DNA of 64,000 bases from Selaginella moellendorffii (lineage: Eukaryota > Streptophyta > Lycopodiopsida > Selaginellales > Selaginellaceae). The notes beneath the pieces were generated by a model. It ran no database searches. It saw nothing but the letters and a program-made list of their open reading frames with translations, and was not told the origin of the DNA. Positions 11,780-21,762 of this stretch are shown piece by piece. Position 1 is the stretch's first letter. Every line of letters begins with the position of its first letter. Position numbers and translations under genes: made by a program. The stretch lies in contig NW_003314290.1 of NCBI RefSeq assembly GCF_000143415.4, forward strand, positions 1,540,454 through 1,604,453. Direction: 5' to 3'.

Positions 11780-12450
11780 TGTCTATAGTGGATATGTTCA
11801 CTCTAGTTTTGGACTTCACAATGGTTATATCATCACCCACCATATGGGTATAGCCTTCCTTGGTCACATTGGCCTTTTCTAGCTAAATTAGCCCTACTAG
11901 AGTCCTTCCCTTACTATACTTTTGGAGCTCACCAAACCCTTCAAGGTCTTGGAGACGATTAGTTTGGGTTTTTACTCTTGGATTCAGACTCAGGCCTGGT
12001 CTTGGTTTTAGTCTTAGTCCCCTCTTGGACTCGACCTTAAGCTCTATCTTAGGCTCCATCTCGAACTCCATCTCAAATCCATCTCAAACTTCATCTCAAA
12101 CTTCTTCTCGGACTTCATTTTAAATTCATTTCAGACTCTTTCTTAGACTCTATCTCGGGTCTATTTTGAACTCCTTCTCAAACCCCATCTCGGGTCCATC
12201 TTGAACTCGGTCCAGACACTTTCATGTGTTATTTATTGATCCTCTTGTATCACTTTTCTAGAGGTTTACTTATTAATCACTTTGTGTTTGTTCTTTGAGC
12301 ATTTTGTTGGGAGTTTCACTCCCATTCTTGGCATTTTGAGTAAGAGCTTTTTAGTCTAAACATGTTACTCTTGTTTAGCTTCCGCTTCAGCCACTACCAT
12401 GTGGCACTCTCTTAACTCCACATTAGGGCTTAGGGATTTGTGTTTCACAA
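11780..12450 (-). repeat. Old copy of repeat module A, inverted
   Basis: The reverse complement matches 32635-33420 from end to end. The tatacttttggagctcacca block at 11916 corresponds to the same block near 33280 on the other strand. The actc/atctc-rich stretch 11990-12220 is the decayed counterpart of the tandem array at 32860-33235, and the gccacatggtagtggc block near 12392-12407 matches 32680. In this locus module A points opposite to module B, whereas at 33 kb both run the same way. Confidence 0.78.
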
Positions 12451-12997
12451 GTTTTTGTTAAACAAATGCAAAACAGAGCAAAATAGAATTAAAAGCCAAG
12501 CCAAGTATTTTAGTAAGAAACACATAAAAGTTCCTACTTTATATTCATTTGGCTAAGTATAGATGTTAAGCCCAGTTTACTAAGAGGGTCTAAAAAGGGA
12601 ATCAACAATAACAATCTTCTGTGATTGTGGCAGTAAGGAAAGAATATCCAAAATGACTAATTGATAATAAGTGATTTTGAACTTAAACTTCAATCATTAT
12701 AAGTGAAGTTTTAACCTCATCCTTAATATAGATTGATTGCAACAATTATGTCAAATATGACTTTGAAGATTATCCCCTTTGTTTTATATTTTTTTATTTG
12801 CTTAAGCAAACCTATAGGAGACCGGGATAGTAATGGATATACCTAAAATATGCTTGAATATTCTAGGATATTCTACTATCTAATGGTTGTTATTCATTTA
12901 TATAAATCTTGTATTTATAATTCATAAACATGTTTTATAATTTATAAAATTTCTTAAACCATTTCTAGTATATTCTTTTTGATTCTTTCATTGGCAG

Positions 12998-13612
12998 CCC
13001 CGAGTATCGAGGTGGACAAAACGCTTGGGGTGGTGCAGTGCTCCGGGATATGGTGGAGCTGCTGGTTCCGATGGATATGGAGGCAATGGGAGTAAATATG
13101 AGCGGATATGGGAACGCTGAATGGGGTGGCTTTGGAGGTGGCGGACAGAGGAATGCTGTGATGAGTCCGGTGTATAGCGGGAGCAGCTATGGTTATAGTA
13201 GTGATGCGGGGTATGGCAGTGCTGCCGCTGGCTATGGTGGATGAGGATATGGGAATAACAGCGGAGGATACGGTGGTGGTGGTGGTGGTGGTAATGCAGG
13301 TAGCTATGGCTCAAGTTATGCAGATGCATACTCTGGTTATCCGGACAACACCTGGAGAGCTGGGAGTGTAGATGGATATAGCGGCAGTGGCGGGAGTGGC
13401 AGCGGTGGTGGTGGAAGCGGTGGCAGTGGTGGCGGTAGTGTTGGATCGAATTATGGTGGAGGGATGGGAAACAGTGGAGCAACAGGTGATGGAACAGGGA
13501 ATGGAGGAGGCTATGGTGTGAACTATGGAGCAAGCAGTAGACTATCCAGAGAGGAGGGAATCCAGACGCTCGCTTTAAGCCATATCCTTCCACGGCTGAT
13601 CACAGTAGCTAG
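12998..13612 (+). pseudogene. Orphan 3' end of a glycine-rich hnRNP-like gene
   Basis: A clear splice acceptor (ttctttcattggcag) precedes a Gly/Tyr/Ser-rich tail of the kind found after the two RRMs of plant hnRNP-A/B-like proteins: SPEYRGGQNAWGG, then APGYGGAAGSDGYGG, then GYGSAAAGYGG and GGYGGGGGGG. Keeping this composition needs frame changes near 13035 and 13115. An in-frame TGA occurs at 13242-13244, and another shift near 13545 is needed to reach the sensible C-terminus NPDARFKPYPSTADHSS, ending at TAG 13610-13612. No RRM exons exist upstream, where only AT-rich repeat sequence is found. It is therefore a truncated, mutated gene end. The hnRNP assignment rests on composition and the tail, so it is moderate. 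Confidence 0.65.
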
Positions 13613-14140
13613 CTCTTTCCTCCGGAAGCTTAGAAAAGAGGATCACAGTGACACTTCTAGCAGCGTTCCATCCAGCATTCCATGGAGGTAATGTAAGAGA
13701 GCAAAGCTTTTTACTCTTTTCTTTTTTTCTTTTGTCTTTTGGTTTTCCTCGTTTTTCTTTTTTCTTTTTTTGTTTTTCATTGGTACTGAGGGGGCTATAT
13801 TTATTTATTATTTTTTTACCTTTCATTGTGTGGCTTGGTAATCCCGGACTGGGATGATAAAAGGAGAATGGCTGGGTTGAGAAAGAGTATACATAGAAGA
13901 GGAGTGATGGTTTAGCTTTTGTTTTGGAAGTTTTTCTTCAGCCAGCCTGCAGCACTAACACACTCGGTCTTGTTTGAAGAGGCTAGCTTTATGTCGTCGG
14001 TGTTCTTTGCAGCGTCCGGGTAATATTATCATGGGAGAAAAAAAAAACTATATTCTTTGATTTGCACAAATTAATCAAGACAAATTTGTTCTACTAAAAA
14101 ACTTCAGTTCCTATCTTAATCTTAACGAAGTTGTTGCAAA
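13613..14140. other. Spacer with 3'-UTR-like sequence
   Basis: Probable former 3' UTR of the glycine-rich relic, with a strongly T-rich stretch at 13710-13815, then spacer to the stop codon of the next gene on the minus strand. No gene or RNA was recognised. Confidence 0.4.
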
Positions 14141-15175
14141 TCATGCGCAAGTGGAGGAGCGCATGGGGTTCCACTTGATCTTTGGAGCTGTGGAACGAGC
14201 AGCGCAGCCGTCACCAGCACCAAAATCGAGATAGTGAACGGGGGCATCTCGTCTCTTCACAGCATCACCCAATGGCACGTTCAAGCACCTAGCATTGAGC
14301 ACCTTCTTCACTGGCACACACTCGATTTTCATGCTAGCGCTCGTCTCAAGCTCCTTATGACTCCTCCGCTGCTGTGACGCCTTTCTTGCCGTGTTGCAAG
14401 GCTTGATCGCCCTTGCCACTGTCTTTGTTGCGCTCCTAGCGATTGGCGGCTTTGTCTCACTCCTGGTGATCTTTGTCTCGCTCCTAGCGATTGGCGCTTT
14501 TATCTCGCTTTTAGCAATCGGAGGCTTTGTCTCACTCCTGGCAATTGAAGGCTTTGTCTTGTTTGGAATACTCTTCTTGCCCTCATTTGCGATGGGTTTC
14601 GACATCTCCTCTACAAGAACGCTACTGCTTTCCTTGTTTTCTTTGTGCAACTCGATCCTTGCGACTTGATCTTTGCAGCGATCATTGCAGGGTTCTTTGA
14701 CGACTGCATCTCCCTTCTTGTGCAGCTTGATCCTCACGATTATAGGACCCCTGGACTTGCCTTGATCCTTGCAGGGTTCCTCTCGGGCATCATCTCTCTT
14801 TACCATCTTGAGGGGTTGGCCATCTTTGCAGTCCTCCTTGCGCTGCCTTTTCTTACTTGCCTTGCCAGCTTCGGCCAAAGCCTCCATGAGCTCGTCGTTG
14901 TCAACTAGCAGCTCCTTGATGATGGGCATACCGCCGTGCATCTCCACAAAAGTACTCGCCATCGTTTGCCCTTGATCCTTGCAGGGTTCCTCTTGGATGT
15001 CATCTTTCCTTACCTTCTTGAGGGGTTGCCCACCTTTGTCTTCCTCCTTGCGCTCTCTTTTCTTGCTTGCCTCGCCAGCTTCGGCCAAAGAATCCATAAG
15101 CTCGTCATTGTCAACTATCAGCTCCTTGATGACTGGCATACCGCCGTGCATCTCCACAAAAGTGCTCACCATCAT
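14141..15175 (-). CDS. Unrecognised charged protein built of internal repeats
   Basis: An open frame of 344 codons with no family I recognise. Residues 1-71 and 72-142 are a tandem pair of about 70 residues sharing STFVEMHGGMP, KELxVDNDELM, AEAGxASKKR and EEPCKDQG. Next comes a basic linker with a third, shorter echo (EPCNDRCKDQ). About residues 205-260 hold a degenerate octapeptide array of the RSETKPPIA type, followed by a basic C-terminal part with several cysteines. High Lys/Glu/Arg content suggests a soluble, possibly nuclear protein. A TAA lies two codons before the first ATG, but the sequence just upstream (caaatcagggtaaagg) echoes the repeat boundary, so an upstream exon or decayed third unit is possible. 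It lies between a pseudogene and a retroelement island. Coding status rests on frame length and on repeat divergence that keeps protein similarity. Confidence 0.55.
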   Translation of the reverse strand: MMVSTFVEMHGGMPVIKELIVDNDELMDSLAEAGEASKKRERKEEDKGGQPLKKVRKDDIQEEPCKDQGQTMASTFVEMHGGMPIIKELLVDNDELMEALAEAGKASKKRQRKEDCKDGQPLKMVKRDDAREEPCKDQGKSRGPIIVRIKLHKKGDAVVKEPCNDRCKDQVARIELHKENKESSSVLVEEMSKPIANEGKKSIPNKTKPSIARSETKPPIAKSEIKAPIARSETKITRSETKPPIARSATKTVARAIKPCNTARKASQQRRSHKELETSASMKIECVPVKKVLNARCLNVPLGDAVKRRDAPVHYLDFGAGDGCAARSTAPKIKWNPMRSSTCA

Positions 15176-16172
15176 CCTTTACCCTGATTTGAGTCGAAGC
15201 AAATGCCAATTTCAAGGGAAGATGGACATGGCCCTTAATCTACACCGTCCAAAATGCCACGCGGCAGAGTTTAACCCAAAAGGTTTTCGAGTTTTAGAAA
15301 TTTAAAAAAATAAGGCAAAAGGAAGAAATATTTAAATCTATAAAAGAATGCCATAAAACCAAACAACCCCAAGAACCTTTGTTCTTCCTGGGAACAGTGG
15401 AATATAATCCAAGAGAATAAACGAAACAAAGAGATCAAATGGCCTTGGTAATTTTTCCTGCTGTTTTTGAAACAAAACTCTCTGGGAGTTTATGATGAAA
15501 GGTAGTCTCAGAGAACAAAGCCTTGAGGATTGGATGGACTGGCACCAGGCCTCTTATCGATCACCCCTGAGTGACTGCTTTGTAATCCTGGATGTACTGA
15601 TGCCAAGAGATACATAAACCAAATAACCAAGAAAGTGAGAACTAAACCTTTCTAAGAGCTTACCAGCTTGAGAGCCATGCTTATGGTTGAGAAGGCAATC
15701 TTATCAACAGAATCTCATCCATTTCAATGAGAGTGCATTCCAAGGACTCAGACCCTGGTGAGTACTGCATGCTGTGTGCTTGGCACAAAAAATTACATAG
15801 CTTTGCACTGCATATGCATCTTAAGAAGGTTGATATGAAATAAGATTAATCTTGTGTTTATAAATTACAAACATGTTTATAATTATAAATTTTATTTTAT
15901 ATCCTTTTTAGATCCTTAGAAGATCTTTGTGCTATAAGAGTATGTTGGTCTTTTTGACTTCGACATATCTTTTAGGGCCAAGATTTATTCTAACTAAAGA
16001 TGCTTATTTGATCAAGATTCTTATTTGGCATTAATCACTAAAGGAAATCAAGATCTTAATTAAAGAGATATTAAGAAAAGGGGTTATATAAAAGCTTTGG
16101 AGTCCTTAGGCAATGTAAGTATTCAATTTTGCATCAATTAACATCTGTTAAACTGTAACTATCCCAAATATA

Positions 16173-16720
16173 TACCCTCTTCCTTACACTATCAATCTTT
16201 TGGATCATCTAAGGCAAAGTTGTTAGTTTGCCAAGTTAGATATCACTTTTGGGTATTAGTAGATATTAATGGTTAAGGAGGATATTCCAAAGATACCTTT
16301 TTATACATTATTTAGTTTATGTCTTAATGATTTTATTTAGTTGTCTATTAACTTTTGAGTGGATGATGGATGAGGTTTTCTATAATATATCAAAGGTGAT
16401 TACTAATTTCATTGATGATATATTAGGGATGTGGGAGGACCATGTTCATAATATCCATAAGGTGTTAAATTGGTTGTGAGAATTTGATTTAAAGTTGAAG
16501 CAGTATAAATGAATATTTGGGTCTAAAGATATAATTTATCTTAAGTATCACATTTTTTGTAATGGTTTGCAAATTCATTTTAACAAACTTAAGGTTGATT
16601 TCAAATTCCTTATATTGAAGTGTATAAATGATTTATAGCACTTCCTTAGTAACATGTAATATTTCATTTCATTTATTAATTATTTTTCTAATAAATTGAT
16701 TAATAATTTGAATTAATTTG
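16173..16720 (+). mobile_element. Dead Ty3/gypsy reverse transcriptase fragment
   Basis: Conceptual translation across frameshifts and stops shows the order of a Ty3/gypsy RT. There is a YPLP-type start with LLDHL near 16175, FAKLD-like and GY residues near 16225, then WMMDEVFYNISKVITNF and the catalytic box FIDDIL at 16408-16425 (the usual Y/F-x-DD). WEDHVHNIHKVLNWL and EFDLKLKQYK follow, and a thumb/connection segment lies near 16640-16720. At least four stop codons interrupt it. No RNase H, integrase or LTR could be paired with it here. It is an inactive relic. Confidence 0.75.
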
Positions 16721-19519
16721 CGAAATTATATAAAGAAATTTTACTTAATTTTTAAAATTTTATCAATTCACAGAAAAAGAATATAAATATTTATTTTCAA
16801 ATTATATAAATTCTTATAATATATATGTAAATTACTTAGTTATGCCAAAAATAATTATGATAGTTTTATGTGTTCCTAGAACGAGGAAAGGTAGTATTGT
16901 TTGGTGTATTTTTTAATCTTAAGAAGCACAATTATGATATTTTCACTCCAATATATTTTCTCAACAAAAGCATCTCTTTAAAATGTGTGAACAATTTTTT
17001 TGTATGGTTTGTATAAATTGATTCTTTAATTGGTTTTCTTATGCACTAAATGAAATAGAATGTTGATTGCAAGATTAAGTTTTATATAGTGAGTAAGGCT
17101 AAGTGTTTTATCGACTTATAAAGCAATGAGCTAAACGACTGAACAAGTTCTAGAATGGTGACAAACAATGCAACACATATCCATTAAAGGGTAATTTCAT
17201 GACAATAACTCTATCTTGCTAACAATTCACAATTTTTTCAATTTGCTAGGATGCGGGACATGTAAAAAAAAGTTAAAGCCAACTTATAAACTAATGAGAT
17301 TTTGTTTCTTTTTCAATCTAAGTAAAAATTCCTTTTGTTTTGCTAAGAGTATGACTTTCAGCAGTCTTTCCAGGTTGTTAAGCCTTTCATTGACAATAAA
17401 AAGCATTATGTGAGTTATGTCTTGGCTATCTTGAACTATTATTTTAAAGATTTGTTTATGTCTTTCATGAAAGAAATCTAGATTCTGGAGGTAAGGCAAT
17501 TTTTCCTCTTAGGTTTATTATTTTACAATATTTGCTAGGCTTGAGAATTTTAAGAAAGTAAATTGGGTTTTTAGCTAATTTAAAAGATACAAATCCAAAA
17601 CTTCAGCTACTTTAATTTCATTGATTTCCTTCATTAAAAATGCAAAAGTTTGCAGTCACTTGACATCTTGAAAAACAAACTCAACAACAAGGTGAAAGAA
17701 TTCTACAAGCTATTCTTTTATAATCAATCTGTTTTTCTAAATATTAGCTATTGTTTAAGTATGAAGCTCTACTTTTTAATGTTGATATGATCAAATCTAA
17801 TTTTGTCATATAAGCAAACTTGTAGGATCCATGTCATTCAAGAACTAGCTCTCATCACTTAGACTTGGTATATAAATAAAAATCTTTAATGCTGTAAATA
17901 AAGCGCTCATCAATAGTAACATGAACCTATTAGTCAAGCTTTCTAAAAATGTAAAAGAACTTATAAAGAAAATTACCATTAATCTTTTATAAAGAAAACC
18001 TAGTAAAGTTGCCTTTTTGTAAGTGGAGTCTCTAAAGTATTATAGTGCTTAGAACAAATTTCTTCTAGGAGTGCAAATGTATTTTTATAGAATTCAAATA
18101 AAGAACATTCTTTACAGCATAAATATACAGTGTAAAATTATTGTGGTGGTGACAAGAAATTCCTGTTAGAATAAAGATCATACTCCCAATGAGTTATAAG
18201 CTAACAATAACAATTGTAAACTTAAATATATTTGAGACAGTAAGTTGGAAAGCTTTCTAGTTTGTTTTTTTATTCTTAACTTCAATATCTTTAAAATCTA
18301 GTAGGAACTAATGTGTATTTCTACGTGTAATTCCTACTACCTCTTTACCACCAATCCTTGAAGCTACTGTCTTGACTCTTGAGTTAGAGATGAAAAGAGG
18401 ACAAATCTTAAAGATTAAAATGACTCAAATTTCAAAGACATTGGAAGAAGCTCTTTAATTTCTAGTAGGTTATCAATGCAATGCTAAATTTTTGTAAGGA
18501 TGGATTCTAGGGGCATAAATCATGAGGAACAAGCTTGCAAAGATATAGTATATGAAGTCATTGATACTAGACAAAGATGGGTTTGGTATTGTGGAGAGAA
18601 ATTAATATTTGTCAGGGAGCTGGAAAGTTCTTCTAGGAGAGGAGCATGGAAAAGGAACTAAATTGCCTCAAAATTTTTAAATACTTTTCTAAGTTGTGGA
18701 AAGTTATGATGAAATTGGTTACTTGATTATATTTGTTTTAGAAAATAAAACCTTTTATCAGCAATCCTTTACATAAGCTCATAACTATAACATTGTAGTG
18801 TGTGTCTTCTTGTTCTTTAGCATGTGCACAACCATTTCAATTGTGGTCCTTCTATGGCTTCTTTGAAAAATTCTTATATTTTATGCATTTCTAAAAGGTG
18901 TTATGCTTTTGTCTTCCTTGCTCTTTTAGGCATTTCTTGATAGACTACAATGATCATCTAAGCGATTCTTCCAAAGTTAGAAGACACCTCTATATATATG
19001 TGTGATGTAGTAACTTATAGGTTAGAGTTATAGAGCCCTCATTTGTTAATGCAATAACAATATATAGCAACAAAAGCTTATGGTAAATTGTCTTTAAAGG
19101 TATGTTTATGTAATTCAAGACAAGAACTCTCCTTTTTTTTTGGTGAGATTTGTTTTAATTTTGTTTATCTACCGCACCAATAGTGCTCTAATTGGACATG
19201 ATTAATGATGTCAGTATTATATTTAATTTTTTTTAAAAAATTGTCTCAAGTTCAAGAATGTCAGATTAAATGCTTGTCAAGGACAAAGGGAGCGAGAGGG
19301 CTAGAGACACACTCGCAAAATCTTTATGCACAATCTTATTATTCATCATAAACAAATTATAAATAGTATAGATAGACTTGATTGGCAATCTTTAAAAATT
19401 ACTAGCATGTTTTTTACAAGTCTTTTACTCCATCACACGAAAGAGTTTACAGACGCTCTATATATTATTTTTAATTAAAACATCTCTGAATCTTAATTTC
19501 TATTAATCCATACCTCGCT

Positions 19520-19619
<100 letters not shown>

Positions 19620-19816
19620 CGTTACAACATACTAATAATATTATTAACATAAATAATTTTTCTTATTATTTTAGTTTACTCAAAACTAATATTAAACCAG
19701 AGTTAAGAAAATTAACTATATTTAACTTTAATTTAAAAATAATTTTAACAGTTTTAATCTGGAAGACAACTTCTAGATTTTCTAATATACACAAATTCTA
19801 AAACAATAAAGTAGAG

Positions 19817-21623
19817 TTATTCTAACAACCTCATAATTTCTTGAGCTTCCACTCTTTTGATGGCTGCTTCCGCCTGGATTGCAACACATTAGTAACAGGA
19901 AAAAGAAAAAACAAGGAAACCAAGTAATACCATCTGTGTCCAGTTTGTCAAAACAGAAATAAGCAAGAGAAATGTCGCCTGAAGGGTGACTCCACACAGG
20001 AGACCAATCAAAAACCCCTGTACCAAAGATAAACGTGCACACAATTATATACGCTTGATCAGCCCAATAAGTTTACCTTTCCCTGGAGTCCAAAGTGGAA
20101 TGCCAGAGTGCACCCCAATGGCAGTCCAACCGCGTAATAGGCCCCCAGGTTTACAAATGCAGCGAGTGCTTGCCAGCCGCATCCCCTTGCTACTCCTGAA
20201 GAACATAGAAGGCCCCAAGAAAACTTCGAAAAATTGAAATGCTTCAAAGGTACCTGAGGTGACGCCTTGCAATGCGTCCATGACGATAACAGCAGCAAGT
20301 AGAGGAACCATTTCTGCAACCTCTGCCACCACCTCTGCTTCGTTACTGTAGGCTTTCCCGAGAACGTTGCGCAACGAGACGATTATTAGAGAGATAATAA
20401 CTGCATCCATCACTGCAAGTCCCATGGATACGAGAAATGCAAAGCGAGCTGGAGCAGCACGCCCAGCCCCGAGTTCGTTGGCAACTCTTGTGCTGCAGAC
20501 GATATGAATGTTCTCCTTAGAATATAAACGAGGGGCTTTGTTTACAAGTACCTTGTCGCAGCACCTATCCCACTGGGTATCATATAGCATGTCGCAATCG
20601 TGTTCAGGCTGTCAAAAAGCCACATAATAAACAAGAAGGAAAGAAAGAGACATCACTCACATGATTGAAAACACGGATGCGTCCAGCTGCGGATTTGGCA
20701 GTAGCCCGGACAGGAGGACCAGAGCTTCAAATGACCACCACTCAAAGCTACAGCACAAAAAAAGAAATATCAGTCCGGGTCATTTGAAAACAGTAGACTT
20801 ACCAGACCATGACTGCCGACGGGATGGCGAGCTTGAGAAACTCGATGAAGCCCTCGAAAGCCTGCGCGGAGAATCCATGCCAGCACTCTCTGGCCGAAGG
20901 CGTCATTACAACAACAGCCACCAGGAGAACAGCATTAAGCCAGTAAGAGAAGCTTACGGTCACTGCTGCTCCGGCGTTTCCCATTCCCAACTTGAAGATG
21001 AAGAGCCAGCAGAGCAGCGCGTGGACGATGGATGCCGCCGCCGAGCACAGAAACATGGGAAGGACTTTGCTCTGCGACTGCAAAAACTTCACCAGCGGCT
21101 GAAGGAAAGCCAGTGCGAACAAACCAGGGATCATGTACCGAGCATATATCCCAGCTTTCATGGATATATCAGGGTCCTGCTTGAAGAAGACCAGTACGTG
21201 CTCCATGTTATACCACATCACCGCGATTGGCAAGCAAACGATGTTGAGGAGGATCATTGCTCGCTGCATGTACACTCCCAGCAAGTGGTACTGCTTGGCA
21301 CCATAAGCCTGTCCACACAGTGTTTCCAGAGCGCTTCCAAGTCCCATCTGAATAAAAAGAGCCCAAAACACTTCGGCTTGGTTGGGGGGGAAAGATGGAA
21401 ACAAGCTTACCAGGAGACTGTAGCCAGTGACGACGCAGAAGGAAGAGGCGATGGAAGCGCTGGAAAGCTCGAGCTCCCCCAAATGACCCACGAACATTAC
21501 GGACACTATAGTCCGGCTGAACTGCACAAGGTTCACACCGATCATCGGGACCGCCAACCATAGTTGTTTGCCAACTTCAATCTTGAGCTTTGAAGAAGCA
21601 AGCGCATCCACTTTGGTACCCAT
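19817..21623 (-). CDS. MATE-family efflux transporter
   Basis: A plant MATE (DTX-type) cation or metabolite/H+ antiporter with about twelve membrane helices. Exon 1 starts at [12 protein letters not shown] and carries [17 protein letters not shown] and [16 protein letters not shown], the usual first helices. An intron of about 60 bp follows GYSLL, then [20 protein letters not shown] (the MATE signature), [14 protein letters not shown] and later [20 protein letters not shown] further exon has [10 protein letters not shown], the second-half signature. The last exons give [17 protein letters not shown] and GLxxG, ending in [13 protein letters not shown] with TAA at 19817-19819. I saw no frame break across the exons read. 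The substrate (flavonoid, alkaloid, organic acid or xenobiotic) cannot be told from sequence. A GA tract sits just upstream of the start codon in the leader. Confidence 0.9.
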
Positions 21624-21637
21624 TCCGGAGCGAGAGC

Positions 21638-21661
21638 GAGAGAGAGAGAGAGAGAGAGAGA
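21638..21661. repeat. (GA)n tract in the MATE leader
   Basis: About 24 bp of GA repeat (CT on the sense strand) some 15-38 nt upstream of the MATE start codon, probably within its 5' UTR. Such CT-rich leaders are common in plant promoters. Confidence 0.8.
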
Positions 21662-21762
21662 AAGGGGGAAGAGGCGGCTTCGTTTGTTTTTCCCTGAAAA
21701 ACAAGAGTTTCGTGTCAGCACGAGTTAAAAAGTGCAGTTAAGAAACTTACCTCTCTTCAGAG

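Larger units (their letters stand above)
8754..12997. other. AT-rich gene-poor island of old repeats
   Basis: About 4.2 kb with almost no open frames over 60 codons. Much of 10.3-12.5 kb is an old, diverged copy of the GC-rich repeat at 32.6-34.2 kb (listed separately). A run of catgtg-type short repeats lies near 10350-10380. The sequence between 9460 and 10300 is AT-rich with multiple stops in every frame and I could not assign it to a family. The island stops abruptly at the glycine-rich exon at 12998. Confidence 0.6.

Noticed and set aside
11883-12071. 62-codon minus-strand frame with repeated E-P-K-rich residues
   Set aside because: It is the decayed counterpart of the tandem array in repeat module A, not a gene.
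10321-12480. Possible CRISPR-like or riboswitch-like structure in the spaced repeats
   Set aside because: Repeat phrases are irregularly spaced, diverged and shared with a dispersed eukaryotic repeat at 33 kb; the genome is plant nuclear.
20661-21563. 300-codon plus-strand frame opposite the MATE gene
   Set aside because: It crosses MATE exons and introns and its protein has no family features, whereas the minus strand gives clear MATE motifs.
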